64,000 nt of DNA. It comes from Elusimicrobiota bacterium (GTDB lineage Bacteria; Elusimicrobiota; Elusimicrobia; UBA1565; UBA9628). The DNA is taken from assembly GCA_016194705.1 (NCBI GenBank), contig JACQAZ010000014.1:121429-185428 (forward strand), read 5' to 3'. Shown piece by piece: positions 17,237 to 25,468 of this stretch (its first letter is position 1; each line of letters starts with the position of its first letter). A program made the translations under genes and the position numbers. The notes beneath the pieces are model-generated. The model saw only the letters and a list, made by a program, of their open reading frames with translations, was not told the DNA's origin and ran no database searches.

Positions 17237-17998
17237 CTAGGGCTCGTCACGAACGACGACCCGAAAGCGGAAGTCCCAGCCCTCGCCCGCATCGCCGCGG
17301 GTCATCAGAAGGCCCACGGGACGCTTGGCCTTGGCGGCCTCGAGCGTGAAGAGGTAGAACTCGCCCGCGGCCGAGGGGGTCAAGGCCAGCGAGAGCCGCG
17401 TCTTCGTCGTGGTGCCGCGCAGCATCTCGCCCATGTCGCGGTAGGGGCACATGATCCTGCGGACAGAGTAGGAATAGACCGCGTCGGCGTCCAGCGCGTC
17501 CCACTCGAACGGGACGCGGCCCGCCACCGCGGGCTTGCCCTCGCACGGCTGCTCCCAGCCCTCGATGGTCCCGGCGTTGTCGCGCGGGGACCTCAAATGG
17601 ATGATCCGCCGCATCGCGATCTCGAGGGTCCTGTCCTTGGGTACCTCGAAGTTCGCGCCCGCGGTATAGTCGCCGGGGACACCGTGCTTCCATGGAGGCT
17701 TGAGGTCCCCGTGCATGTCGACGTAGGCGTTGACATAGTAGCGGCCCGGCGGCAGGTCGGCGAGGCCGAAATGGTCGCCGACTTCCTGCTGCCCCTCGAC
17801 CGGGTGCGCCGCGCCGCTATCCTCGTTGCGAAACCAAAGCCGAGCGCGCGCCTTCGTCGTCTCGCTCAGCGGCTTGCCGTCGAACTGAAGCCGGCCCTCG
17901 ACTTGGGGCGGCGGCAGGGACCCCGGCTCCTGGGCCGCGGCCAGCGCGGGAAGAAGCGCGGCCAGCGCGAGCAGGCGCTTCATGCAGCGCCGTAGCAT
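17237..17998 (-). CDS. secreted hypothetical protein, tandem paralogue 1
   Basis: 253 residues with a signal peptide (MLRRCMKRLLALAALLPALAAA). The body contains a beta-rich domain with LQFDGKPLSETTKARARLWF that matches LMFDDKPLSETTTAQARLWF in the next gene upstream, plus two later Cys residues (EQPCEGKPA, RRIMCPYRD) conserved between them. The fold could be a carboxypeptidase-regulatory or prealbumin-like beta sandwich, since PPGRYYVNAYVD resembles those families. Function unknown. The ATG at 17998 is set by a TTGACT-17-TATGCT promoter 6 nt upstream. Confidence 0.75.
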   Translation of the reverse strand: MLRRCMKRLLALAALLPALAAAQEPGSLPPPQVEGRLQFDGKPLSETTKARARLWFRNEDSGAAHPVEGQQEVGDHFGLADLPPGRYYVNAYVDMHGDLKPPWKHGVPGDYTAGANFEVPKDRTLEIAMRRIIHLRSPRDNAGTIEGWEQPCEGKPAVAGRVPFEWDALDADAVYSYSVRRIMCPYRDMGEMLRGTTTKTRLSLALTPSAAGEFYLFTLEAAKAKRPVGLLMTRGDAGEGWDFRFRVVVRDEP

Positions 17999-18004
17999 GC
18001 CAAG

Positions 18005-18033
18005 AGCATAGCCCCCCGGCGGCCCCGAGTCAA
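18005..18033 (-). promoter_or_regulatory. leaderless-type promoter of secreted paralogue 1
   Basis: Minus strand TTGACT (18028-18033), 17 bp, TATGCT (18005-18010), 6 nt, ATG at 17998. It lies in the 55-nt gap between the two paralogues, so paralogue 1 has its own promoter. Confidence 0.68.
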
Positions 18034-18053
18034 GGCCGTCTTGGCCGTCGGCG

Positions 18054-18797
18054 CTATGGGACGATCCGGAAAACATAGCCGGTGCTGGGGGCCAAGAGCC
18101 CGATGAAGGGACTCCGCTCCCTGGCCGCCTTCACCAGGAAATGATAGCGCTCGCCGGGGAGGCTCAGGTTGAGCGCCGGGGCCACCGCGGTCTTCGCGAT
18201 CGTGTCGCCCATGACCTCGCCGTGGTCCTCATCCGTGCGGCAGTTGACGCGCCGGATCGAGTAGTTGTAGAGGGAGGTGGGGTCGGGGCTCTCCCAGGCG
18301 AAGGAGACCTTGCCCGAGAACGCCGGCGTCCCCTCGCAGGCGCGGTCGGACAGCCCGCCCCCGACGGGTGGCCGGCCCTCGGGCGGCTTGAGGGTCAAAT
18401 GAGTGAGCCGCTCGAGCACGATGTCGGCTCTTTGCGCTCCCGGGTAATCGAGATAAATGGAGCCGCTGTACTCCCAGGGGCCGAGGCTCCGCTCCGGGTC
18501 CTCGGGCCCGCGGTCGACGGAGGCCTGCGCCAGGTAGCGGCCGGGGGGAAGGCCGTGGACGATGAAACGGTCGCCGAGGTCCTTCTGGCCGCGCGGCTTC
18601 ACGGCGCCGGACGACGGGTATTCGCGGCGGAACCAAAGGCGCGCCTGCGCCGTCGTCGTCTCGCTGAGCGGCTTGTCGTCGAACATCAGCCGGATCTCGA
18701 GGATCGGCGCGGGCGCTCCCGACGAATCCTCCGCCGGCTGGCCGGAACCGGGAGCCGCCAGAAGCGCCGCGAGAAGGACGCCTGACAGTATTCCCAT
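18054..18797 (-). CDS. secreted hypothetical protein, tandem paralogue 2
   Basis: 247 residues, signal peptide MGILSGVLLAALLAAPGSGQ. It is a paralogue of the 17237-17998 product through the KPLSETT...RLWFRRE block, the GLPPGRYLAQASVD block, the SDRACEGTPAFSG block and YNYSIRRVNC, so the two arose by tandem duplication. No catalytic motif is visible; an exported carbohydrate- or peptide-binding beta sandwich is one possibility. It starts 4 nt from the stop of the aspartyl protease-like gene upstream and may share its transcript. Confidence 0.72.
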   Translation of the reverse strand: MGILSGVLLAALLAAPGSGQPAEDSSGAPAPILEIRLMFDDKPLSETTTAQARLWFRREYPSSGAVKPRGQKDLGDRFIVHGLPPGRYLAQASVDRGPEDPERSLGPWEYSGSIYLDYPGAQRADIVLERLTHLTLKPPEGRPPVGGGLSDRACEGTPAFSGKVSFAWESPDPTSLYNYSIRRVNCRTDEDHGEVMGDTIAKTAVAPALNLSLPGERYHFLVKAARERSPFIGLLAPSTGYVFRIVP

Positions 18798-18801
18798 GGC
18801 T

Positions 18802-19248
18802 CTAGCGCAGGACGAGCTCGGCCGACAGGCCCCTCATCTTGATAGTCGGCACGTACGGCGACTCCGGTCGCGGCGTCAAGGTGCGCTTGAGCGGATCGGC
18901 GATCAGATCCAGGTTCTCCATGACGATCTGACCGATCAGGGCCTCGCACCCCGGAGGACCCACGTGACAATCGGTGCTCATCGATCGACCCGCGACGGTC
19001 AGCCAGATTCCGGCGGCCACCGGGAGCTCGATCTTCTGGTCGTTGGCGAGCAGGACGATGCGATGATCCACGATCTCGAGACCAAGGGCCTCGACCAAGT
19101 CCTGCGGCAGAAGGTTTATGACGGCTCCCGTGTCCGCCACGGCTTCGATCTCGCGGACGCGGATGTCCTTCTCCGGTATCTGGCCGAGTTTGAACTGACT
19201 CCGATCGCTCATATTCTCCAGTCTGACCTTCGGCCTGATCTCGCCCAT
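18802..19248 (-). CDS. clan AA aspartic protease-like protein
   Basis: 148 residues with the retropepsin-like signature AVADTGAVINLLP (DTGA active-site Asp) and the downstream ALIGQIVMENLDLIAD segment that stands in for the hydrophobic-hydrophobic-Gly motif. It would dimerise to form an active site. I place the start at ATG 19248 because a perfect AGGAGG lies 6 nt upstream; reading further up to 19341 would run into a promoter-like element. Proteins of this type are common near toxin-antitoxin and accessory genes. Confidence 0.8.
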   Translation of the reverse strand: MGEIRPKVRLENMSDRSQFKLGQIPEKDIRVREIEAVADTGAVINLLPQDLVEALGLEIVDHRIVLLANDQKIELPVAAGIWLTVAGRSMSTDCHVGPPGCEALIGQIVMENLDLIADPLKRTLTPRPESPYVPTIKMRGLSAELVLR

Positions 19249-19311
19249 GCCCAGCCTCCTCAACAGAGTTTTCAGGAGGCGCTCCGCCTTGCGGCTTTGG
19301 CCCCTGATATA

Positions 19312-19350
19312 TATACGATTGAGTCGGCTGTTTTGTTCCATGTCTCGACG
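19312..19350 (-). promoter_or_regulatory. GGAAC-N17-CGTATA accessory promoter-like element, copy B
   Basis: Minus strand: CGTCGAG, GGAAC, 17 nt, CGTATA, then TATATC. It reads towards the aspartyl protease gene (start 19248, about 60 nt away, with its own AGGAGG). It matches copies A and C over the same 39 positions without gaps. Confidence 0.6.
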
Positions 19351-19437
19351 ACGACGAGTCCGGAAACGCTGTCCTTCTATGACTATAGCATAGCCCCGCG
19401 ATCGGTGCAGGTCAAGGCGGCCATGGTTCTGGTGCCA

Positions 19438-19466
19438 GACTTGTAGAACTCGCTCCAGAGCGAGTT
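19438..19466 (+). repeat. REP-like hairpin behind GACTTGTAG
   Basis: GACTTGTAG (19438-19446) is followed directly by a perfect hairpin, arms AACTCGCTC and GAGCGAGTT (19447-19455, 19458-19466). A GTAG tetranucleotide at the 5' foot of a hairpin is the hallmark of REP elements moved by Y1 (RAYT) transposases. It sits just past the end of a broken gene. Confidence 0.45.
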
Positions 19467-19474
19467 GAGGGATC

Positions 19475-19730
19475 CTAAGATCTGAATTCTGCGACGATCT
19501 CGATAGCTCCGACTATGTGCTTGTTGAATTCCGACAGCTCCGCGGCGGGAACCCACAACTCCTTGTGCACCGAACCACCCACAGTCTGCACCGGATACCG
19601 AGCCGCGAAGACGGCATCGACGCGAAAACGCGCCACGAACCCCTCGCCGTCCTGCTTGGCGTTCCAATCCCGCGCTATCTGGCGCGAGTTCCTTGGGACC
19701 CACGGGACGATATAAGACAATGACCTCCAC
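19475..19730 (-). pseudogene. broken ADP-ribosylation/crystallin J1-like gene
   Basis: Two frames hold the two ends of one small protein family. The start (19730 leftwards, GTG) reads VIVLYRPVGPKEL, the family's conserved N-terminus. The remainder (to 19475) reads, in another frame, QIARDWN, then RYPVQTVGGSVHKELW and FNKHIVGAIEIVAEF, its conserved C-terminus. About 30-35 residues that normally lie between are missing and the frame changes at the junction. I therefore call an internal deletion with frameshift. An uninterrupted reading frame does span 19475-19891, but its first part has no family resemblance. Confidence 0.6.
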
Positions 19731-19783
19731 GCGAAGAGGATACCCCGGGAACTCTCAATGGTCAAGCTCGGTCCTTGGGCGCG

Positions 19784-19801
19784 ACTGTACTCGAGTACAG
19801 T
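19784..19801. promoter_or_regulatory. perfect 18-bp palindrome upstream of alaS
   Basis: ACTGTACTCGAGTACAGT reads the same on both strands. It lies 68-85 bp before the alaS ATG and 9 bp from a second perfect palindrome (19811-19828). It is a candidate operator; the regulator is unknown. Confidence 0.5.
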
Positions 19802-19810
19802 CATTTCGCA

Positions 19811-19828
19811 ATCCGCCCCGGGGCGGAT
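19811..19828. promoter_or_regulatory. second perfect 18-bp palindrome upstream of alaS
   Basis: ATCCGCCCCGGGGCGGAT is self-complementary along its whole length. It lies 26-43 bp upstream of the alaS -10 box, so a bound protein could reach RNA polymerase at the alaS promoter. Confidence 0.5.
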
Positions 19829-19854
19829 AAAATCCCCGACGCGGAGTGATTTTG

Positions 19855-19860
19855 TATAAT
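19855..19860 (+). promoter_or_regulatory. alaS -10 box
   Basis: A perfect TATAAT ends 8 nt before the alaS ATG at 19869. No good -35 is visible at 16-18 bp, which may mean activation through the palindromes just upstream. Confidence 0.55.
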
Positions 19861-19868
19861 GCCGCGTC

Positions 19869-22523
19869 ATGACCAGCGCGGAGATCCGCACCGCCTATCT
19901 CAAGTTCTTCGAGAAGAACGGCCACACGGTCAAGCCGTCGACGCCGCTCATTCCTCAGGGCGACGCCAGCCTCATGTTCAACTCGGCAGGCATGGTGCCC
20001 TTCAAGCCCTATTTCCTGGGGCTCAAGAAAGACCTCTCGCGCGCGGCCTCCTGCCAGAAGTGCTTCCGCACGACCGACATCGACCGCGTCGGCACGACTT
20101 TGCGCCACATGACCTTCTTCGAGATGCTCGGCAACTTCTCGTTCGGCGACTACTTCAAGGACGAAAGCATCGCTTGGGCCTGGGAGTTCCTGACCGACGA
20201 GATGGGCTTCGAGCCCAAGCGCCTGTTTCCGACCGTATTTAAGGAAGACGACGAGGCCGACAAGCTGTGGCGCAAGCTGGGAACGCCCAACGCCCCGATC
20301 CGCCTCGGCGAAGACTCCAATTTCTGGAACATGGGCCCCACGGGGCCCTGCGGTCCATGCTCCGAGATCTACTTCGACCGCGGGCCTGCCGGCTCGTGCG
20401 GCAAGACGACCTGCGCTCCGGGCTGCGACTGCGACCGCTACCTAGAGATCTGGAACCTGGTCTTTACCCAATTCGACCGCCAGGAGGACGGTTCCCTCAA
20501 GCCGCTGCCGCGCAAGAACATCGACACGGGCATGGGCCTTGAGCGGCTGGTCTTCTCGGCCGAAGGCAGGCCCTCGCCCTTCGACACCGACCTCTTCATA
20601 CCCGTGGTCGCCACCGCGATGCACATACTCGGCGTCGATCGAAAAAAGTCGCCCGAGGCGGAGCTCGCCTACCGCGTGATCGCAGACCATTCGCGGGCGG
20701 CGGTCCTCTTGATGAGCGAGGGCGTGGTCCCCTCCAACGTCGAGCGCGGCTACGTCTTGCGGCGGCTCATCCGCCGCGCGGTGCGCTACGGCCAGCTGCT
20801 GGGCCACGCACAGCCCTTCCTCCATCGTCTCGTGCCCTCGGTCGTCGAGATCTTCGACAAGACCTACCCTGACCTGCGGGACGCGGCCTCGCAGGTCGAG
20901 TCCACGCTCAAGACCGAGGAGGAGAAATTCCTCGAGACCTTGGCGGTCGGCGAGAGAGAGCTCAAGGAGCTGCTGGCGACCACCGGCAAGACCTTGCCGG
21001 GAGACCAAGCCTTCAAGCTCTACGACACTTTCGGCTTCCCGCTCGAGCTGACTCGCGAAATCTGCGCCCAGAAAGGCGTCTCCGTCGATGAGGAAGGCTT
21101 CAAGCGCGCGACTGAGGAAGCCTCGAAGGTCGCACGCGCCTCGTGGAAGGGCTCGGGACAGACGAGCTACCTCGAGCACCTGCAGAAGCATCTGCTGCCC
21201 AGCGAGACCACAGAGTTCATCGGCTACGAACAGCTCGAGGCGCCCGCGATCGTGGTGGCCTTCGAGACCGTCGGCTCCGAGGGCCTGCTCGTGCTCGACA
21301 AGACGCCCTTCTACGCCGAGGGCGGCGGGCAGGTCGGCGACGCCGGCCTCATCCTGTCGGAGAACGGCAAGGAGACCTTGGCGCGCGTCGTCGACACCCA
21401 AAGGCAGGGCACGGTGTTCATCCACAGGGTCGTCAACACCAAACCCGAAGCCCTGCGCCCGGCCACGCCGGTGCGCGCCCAAGTCGACTCCGTTCGGCGC
21501 GGCTACATCGCGCCGCACCACACCGCGACCCATCTTCTCAACGAGGCCCTGCGCCGCATGCTCGGGACTCATGTCCACCAGGCCGGCTCGTACGTGGGCG
21601 CCGACAAGCTGCGTTTCGATTTCACCAACCCGAAAGGCCTCGACCCCGAGACTCTTAAGACGGTCGAACAGATGGTCAACGACGAGATCAACCGTCACGA
21701 CACGGTCGCGACCAAGGTCGAGCCCATCGAGAAGGTCAAGGAGTACGGCGCGGTCACCTTGCTCGGCGAGAACTACGGAGAAAAGCCCAGGTTCGTCCTC
21801 ATAGGACCCAAGGGCTGGGCCGACCACAAGGACCGCTACAGCCTCGAGCTTTGCGGCGGCACTCACGTCTCGAACACGGCCGAGATCGCGGCCTTCCGCG
21901 TGCTCAAAGAGTCCTCGGTCGCCGCCGGCGTGCGCCGCATCGAGGCGGTGGCCGGGAAGGCCGTGGCGGATTTCGAGCGCCTCAAGGCGCAGGAAGGCGA
22001 GCAGACCGTGGCGCAGCTGCGCGAGCGCGAGCGCGAGCTCCTGGAACTGGCCGTGAGCCTCGGCGGCAGAGTCGACGAGTCTCCGAAGGGCGCGACCGAA
22101 ACGGACCTTCGAGTCAGGGAAAAGGAGCTTCGCGAGCTCATCGGCCGCCTGCGCGCGGCCAAGCTCGTCTCGCAGGCCGGCAAGGACCGGTCCATCGTGC
22201 CGGTCAACGGGGTCAAGCTCTGCGCCCAGAAGCTCGAGGGCGCCGATCCCAAATCGCTGCGCGGCCTCTCCGACAGGCTCAAGACCGAGATCGGCTCGGG
22301 CCTCGTTTTCCTCGCGACGCCGACGGGCAACAAGCTCTCCTTCGTGCTCAACGCGACCCCCGATCTCGCCGCCAAAGGGGTCGACGCGGCCAAGATCGCC
22401 AAGGCCTTGGCCGCCGCCCGGGGCGGCTCCGCCGGGGGACGGTCCGATTTCGCACAGGGCGGCGTCGCCGACGGAGATTGGGGCCAGCTCGTCGACACTT
22501 TGGCCTCCCTGATCAAGGTTTGA
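19869..22523 (+). CDS. alaS: alanyl-tRNA synthetase
   Basis: 884 residues, the usual full length. Order: class II aminoacylation domain (FFEKNGHTVKPSTPLIP start, motif 2/3 region with GMGLERL), tRNA-recognition helices (GYVLRRLIRRAVR), the editing domain with HHTATHLLNEALR (HxxxH) and CGGTHVSNT zinc/editing ligands, then a coiled coil and C-Ala domain from about 730. It charges tRNA-Ala in the cytoplasm and hydrolyses Ser/Gly-tRNA-Ala. All catalytic and editing motifs look intact. The downstream regulator gene starts 20 nt after its stop, so they are probably cotranscribed. Confidence 0.98.
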   Translation: MTSAEIRTAYLKFFEKNGHTVKPSTPLIPQGDASLMFNSAGMVPFKPYFLGLKKDLSRAASCQKCFRTTDIDRVGTTLRHMTFFEMLGNFSFGDYFKDESIAWAWEFLTDEMGFEPKRLFPTVFKEDDEADKLWRKLGTPNAPIRLGEDSNFWNMGPTGPCGPCSEIYFDRGPAGSCGKTTCAPGCDCDRYLEIWNLVFTQFDRQEDGSLKPLPRKNIDTGMGLERLVFSAEGRPSPFDTDLFIPVVATAMHILGVDRKKSPEAELAYRVIADHSRAAVLLMSEGVVPSNVERGYVLRRLIRRAVRYGQLLGHAQPFLHRLVPSVVEIFDKTYPDLRDAASQVESTLKTEEEKFLETLAVGERELKELLATTGKTLPGDQAFKLYDTFGFPLELTREICAQKGVSVDEEGFKRATEEASKVARASWKGSGQTSYLEHLQKHLLPSETTEFIGYEQLEAPAIVVAFETVGSEGLLVLDKTPFYAEGGGQVGDAGLILSENGKETLARVVDTQRQGTVFIHRVVNTKPEALRPATPVRAQVDSVRRGYIAPHHTATHLLNEALRRMLGTHVHQAGSYVGADKLRFDFTNPKGLDPETLKTVEQMVNDEINRHDTVATKVEPIEKVKEYGAVTLLGENYGEKPRFVLIGPKGWADHKDRYSLELCGGTHVSNTAEIAAFRVLKESSVAAGVRRIEAVAGKAVADFERLKAQEGEQTVAQLRERERELLELAVSLGGRVDESPKGATETDLRVREKELRELIGRLRAAKLVSQAGKDRSIVPVNGVKLCAQKLEGADPKSLRGLSDRLKTEIGSGLVFLATPTGNKLSFVLNATPDLAAKGVDAAKIAKALAAARGGSAGGRSDFAQGGVADGDWGQLVDTLASLIKV

Positions 22524-22543
22524 TGATATGAGGTGGTCCTAAG

Positions 22544-23704
22544 TTGGCCGAAGTCCTGATCTTCGACGACGATCCCAGCGTCGGCGACCTCATGAGCGAG
22601 ATCCTGCGCGGCCGCGGGCTGACGGTGGCGCACTTCCTGACCGGCGCCGGCGCCCTGCAGATCGTCCAGGAAAACAAGCCCAAGCTCGTCGTGCTCGACA
22701 TCATGATGCCGGGCATGGACGGCCTGACCGCCTGCCGCACGCTCAAGTCCAATCTCGCGACCAAGCACATCAAGGTCGCCGTGCTCACGGCCAAGGATTT
22801 CGGGCAGGATCGCGCGACCGCGGTGCGCTACGGCGCCGACCTCTTCCTCAACAAGCCTTTCGACCCGGGCGGGTTCGCGCGGTCCATCCTGCGCATGCTC
22901 GGCCTGCCCGACGCGGCAGCGGCCCCTCAGGCGCCGCTGCCGCCGGTCATCGCGACCATGCTGCCGGGCGCGATCATCGTCGAGGCCCCCGACTTGTGGG
23001 TCTTCTGCGACGCCGGCGCGGGCCTCAGAGGCTGGATCGAACGCCAGCAGCGCGCTCCGATGATCTCCTGGCTGCTCCTCTCCCGCTACGAGCCCGCGCC
23101 GCTCTCGGAACTTGCCGGCGCAGGGCTGGTGATGGCCGCCGGCTCCCGCCTGAACCTCGCGGGACCCGACGACGCCGAGGCGCAGCTGCCCAAGCTCGCG
23201 CCCAAGCTCTGCTCGGACGCCAAGACCGGGCGCCTGATGCCGCTGATTTATCCCCAGCGCGAGGGCGAGTTCATCCTCGCCGCGGGAGTGCGCGGCGTGA
23301 CCAAGCTGACCCAGCATCCCGGGACATGCATGGCGTACCGCATCGAGCTGTTGGGCAAGAGCCTGGTCTACTGCCCCGCCCACGAGATCAACCCGGACGC
23401 CGCCCAGTGGAACAAGCACGAGCGCAGCAAGTTCCGCGATTTCTTCGCCGGCGCCGACCTCCTTCTGCACGGGTATTGGCGCTCCGCGGCCGAACCCGTC
23501 GTGACCGCCCACGGCGGCCGCGGCGCCTGGGAGCCCGTCATCGACCTCGCCGCCGAGGCCGGGGTCAAGCGCCTGGCCTTGCTGCCTTACGGACCCGCGG
23601 GGGCCTCCGACGGGATCTCGTTCCGGCTCGATGAGCGCCTGGCCGCGACCCACAGCTCCCTGCGCTGCGCGGTGACGCCCTTTTTCGAGCGCGTGATCCT
23701 GTAG
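22544..23704 (+). CDS. response regulator fused to a degenerate metallo-beta-lactamase fold
   Basis: 386 residues from a TTG start, supported by AGGTGG 7 nt upstream. Residues 1-125 are a receiver (FDDDPS, VLDIMMPGMDG, NKPFDPG). Residues about 140-386 resemble MBL-fold hydrolases often attached to receivers: QHPGTCMAYRIELLGKSLVYCPAHE matches their beta-strand block, and LAAEAGVKRLALLPYGP their last one. The HxHxDH metal site is replaced (LLLSRYEPAP) and the usual GWGHSS is HGGRGAW, so metal catalysis seems lost. It may be a phosphorylation-controlled sensor or binding domain. Confidence 0.75.
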   Translation: MAEVLIFDDDPSVGDLMSEILRGRGLTVAHFLTGAGALQIVQENKPKLVVLDIMMPGMDGLTACRTLKSNLATKHIKVAVLTAKDFGQDRATAVRYGADLFLNKPFDPGGFARSILRMLGLPDAAAAPQAPLPPVIATMLPGAIIVEAPDLWVFCDAGAGLRGWIERQQRAPMISWLLLSRYEPAPLSELAGAGLVMAAGSRLNLAGPDDAEAQLPKLAPKLCSDAKTGRLMPLIYPQREGEFILAAGVRGVTKLTQHPGTCMAYRIELLGKSLVYCPAHEINPDAAQWNKHERSKFRDFFAGADLLLHGYWRSAAEPVVTAHGGRGAWEPVIDLAAEAGVKRLALLPYGPAGASDGISFRLDERLAATHSSLRCAVTPFFERVIL

Positions 23705-23761
23705 GCCCTTTGCCGCGGCGTCCCTTCCCCCGAGGGCCCATCATGATTCGAACTGACTCAA

Positions 23762-23767
23762 GTAGAA
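23762..23767 (+). promoter_or_regulatory. -10 box of the secreted metalloprotease-like gene
   Basis: TAGAAT followed by 7 nt and the GTG start at 23775. The preceding 60 bp (from 23701) contains TAGGCCC and GGGCCC blocks resembling those upstream of the genes at 41273 and 48301. Confidence 0.5.
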
Positions 23768-23774
23768 TCCTATT

Positions 23775-24566
23775 GTGAAGCCTTTCATCGCCTTGGCCGC
23801 GCTGTTGCCGTGCGCCGCCGCGGCGCAAACCCTCGGCTCTATCCCGCCGGCGGCGGGACGAATCATCGACCCGCCCCGGCTCAGTGGAGATTACGCCGCG
23901 GAGCTCTGGGACCGCGACCGCGCCGTCATCGGCGAGGTCTGGGAGTTCGTTAAGACGCTCGGGCAGGCCCCGGCGGGCCTGCCCGCCCCGACGATCTATT
24001 TCTCGCAGTTCGATCTGTCCAAACAATCCACGGACTGGACGAGGTGGCAAAAAGCCTGGTCGGCCTCCCATCCCGACGTCTTCTTCGACTGGCTGTGCAA
24101 TTACAGCGGCCAGTCCAAATTCCCCGAGCCGAGGCAAAACGGGCTTTGCGCCGATCCGTCGCGCTTCAAAGGGTGGCTAGCGGCGCATCCGGAGATCAAG
24201 GACGAGTACCCGTTCCCCAAGACCTTCCGTGCCTTCCACTACGACGGCACCGACCGCATCCAGATCAACCCCTACACGACATATGAAGGAAGCATCCTCC
24301 AGGGCATCGCGCTGAAGGGGCTCGGCCTCGGCTACTACGTGACCGGACATGAGATGCTGCACTACGTCCTCGACAGCCGCGGCGTCCCCGGGCCGACCCA
24401 CCACTGCCTTTACGTGACTCCAGGACCCGACGGCCGGGCGCCCATGGAGAAACTGGCCCTCTTCCTGATCGCCAAGGGCTACGCCAACCCCATCGTCGAG
24501 CGCTTCGGCTTCGAAGCCGAGAAGGGCCTAGGCCCTTGCCGGGTCCTTGGACCTACGACGCCTTAG
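23775..24566 (+). CDS. secreted zinc metalloprotease-like protein (HExxH)
   Basis: 263 residues from GTG. A signal peptide (MKPFIALAALLPCAAAAQ) is followed by a mature protein with TGHEMLHYVLDSRG at about 192-206, an HExxH motif of gluzincin/metzincin type. A later HHC (PTHHCLYVTP) could give a third ligand. No known peptidase family is evident, and similar HExxH patterns occur in non-peptidases. The start is fixed by the -10 box 7 nt upstream. Confidence 0.68.
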   Translation: MKPFIALAALLPCAAAAQTLGSIPPAAGRIIDPPRLSGDYAAELWDRDRAVIGEVWEFVKTLGQAPAGLPAPTIYFSQFDLSKQSTDWTRWQKAWSASHPDVFFDWLCNYSGQSKFPEPRQNGLCADPSRFKGWLAAHPEIKDEYPFPKTFRAFHYDGTDRIQINPYTTYEGSILQGIALKGLGLGYYVTGHEMLHYVLDSRGVPGPTHHCLYVTPGPDGRAPMEKLALFLIAKGYANPIVERFGFEAEKGLGPCRVLGPTTP

Positions 24567-24613
24567 GCACAACGACACCTCCCGCGGCCGGATTCCTCTG
24601 GTACATTGACGTC

Positions 24614-25456
24614 ATGAACAAGAAAACCAAGCTCTCCTTCACGGCCCTGCCGCTGATCCTCGCCTTGCTGGCCTCCAGCCTTCCGGCCGCGGCGCAGAAC
24701 GATCTCGAAGTCGCGATGAACGCCGCGGGCTCCATCGTCGGCGGCGGAGTCACGGGCGGACTCACGGGCATCTACGCGGTGCCGCGCGTCGTCGGGGTGG
24801 TCCTGGCCGATGGGGCCAACCCCAAGGCCGCTCCGGCCAAGGACGAGGAGGGCCCGGCCGCGGCGCTGGCCTTCGAGAAGAAGTACCGCGGCGAAAAGAA
24901 CCCCAAGGGCGGGGTCGGCATGTCGCAGGAGGAGCTCTACCCCGACGCCAAGCCCGTGCCCTTCTCCGACACGAAGAACATCGTCCAGATGAACGACAGC
25001 CTCTGGTCGCGCGACCAGATCGTGGCCGACTTCAAGAAGAATCATAAGGAAGGCGAGGTCGCGGCCATCGTGCTCGTCAAGACCGAGTTCTGCTGCACGA
25101 ACTTCTACCGACCCTGCGCCGTGACGACCGCGGTCTTCGAGAAGCGCGCGGCTTCCGACCTCAAGAAATTCCGAGTCTACGGCGCCTGGGTGCGCAACCC
25201 CAAGGCCCTGCCCAAGGACGCGACCGTCGCGCAGAAGAAGGCCAAGACCGCCTGGGACGAGAAGGTCATGGACGAGTACGACTTCGAGCAGGGTCCGGGC
25301 GCCACGATCGTCTTCATCAACCCCAAGGACGGCAAGGCCATCAAGACCGACGCCAGCCAGATGCAGCTCTTCATGGAGCCCTTCGACAAGGAGGGCGGGA
25401 AGGTGCCCGTCCTCGAGAAGGCCCTGGCCAAGGTCCTCGAGATCTTCGCGAAATAG
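24614..25456 (+). CDS. secreted hypothetical protein
   Basis: 280 residues, signal peptide MNKKTKLSFTALPLILALLASSLPAAAQ. A glycine-rich segment (SIVGGGVTGGLTGIYAV) follows, then an alpha/beta domain (about 110-280) with TEFCCTNFYRPCAVTTAVFEK, whose three Cys suggest disulfide or metal chemistry. Function is not recognised. A TACATT -10-like box ends 6 nt before the ATG at 24614; an upstream in-frame start would sit inside the previous gene. Confidence 0.7.
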   Translation: MNKKTKLSFTALPLILALLASSLPAAAQNDLEVAMNAAGSIVGGGVTGGLTGIYAVPRVVGVVLADGANPKAAPAKDEEGPAAALAFEKKYRGEKNPKGGVGMSQEELYPDAKPVPFSDTKNIVQMNDSLWSRDQIVADFKKNHKEGEVAAIVLVKTEFCCTNFYRPCAVTTAVFEKRAASDLKKFRVYGAWVRNPKALPKDATVAQKKAKTAWDEKVMDEYDFEQGPGATIVFINPKDGKAIKTDASQMQLFMEPFDKEGGKVPVLEKALAKVLEIFAK

Positions 25457-25468
25457 CCCGGCGGCAAG

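Noticed and set aside
19731..19891. Upstream extension of the crystallin-J1-like frame
   Set aside because: It has no family resemblance, contains both palindromes and overlaps the alaS start.
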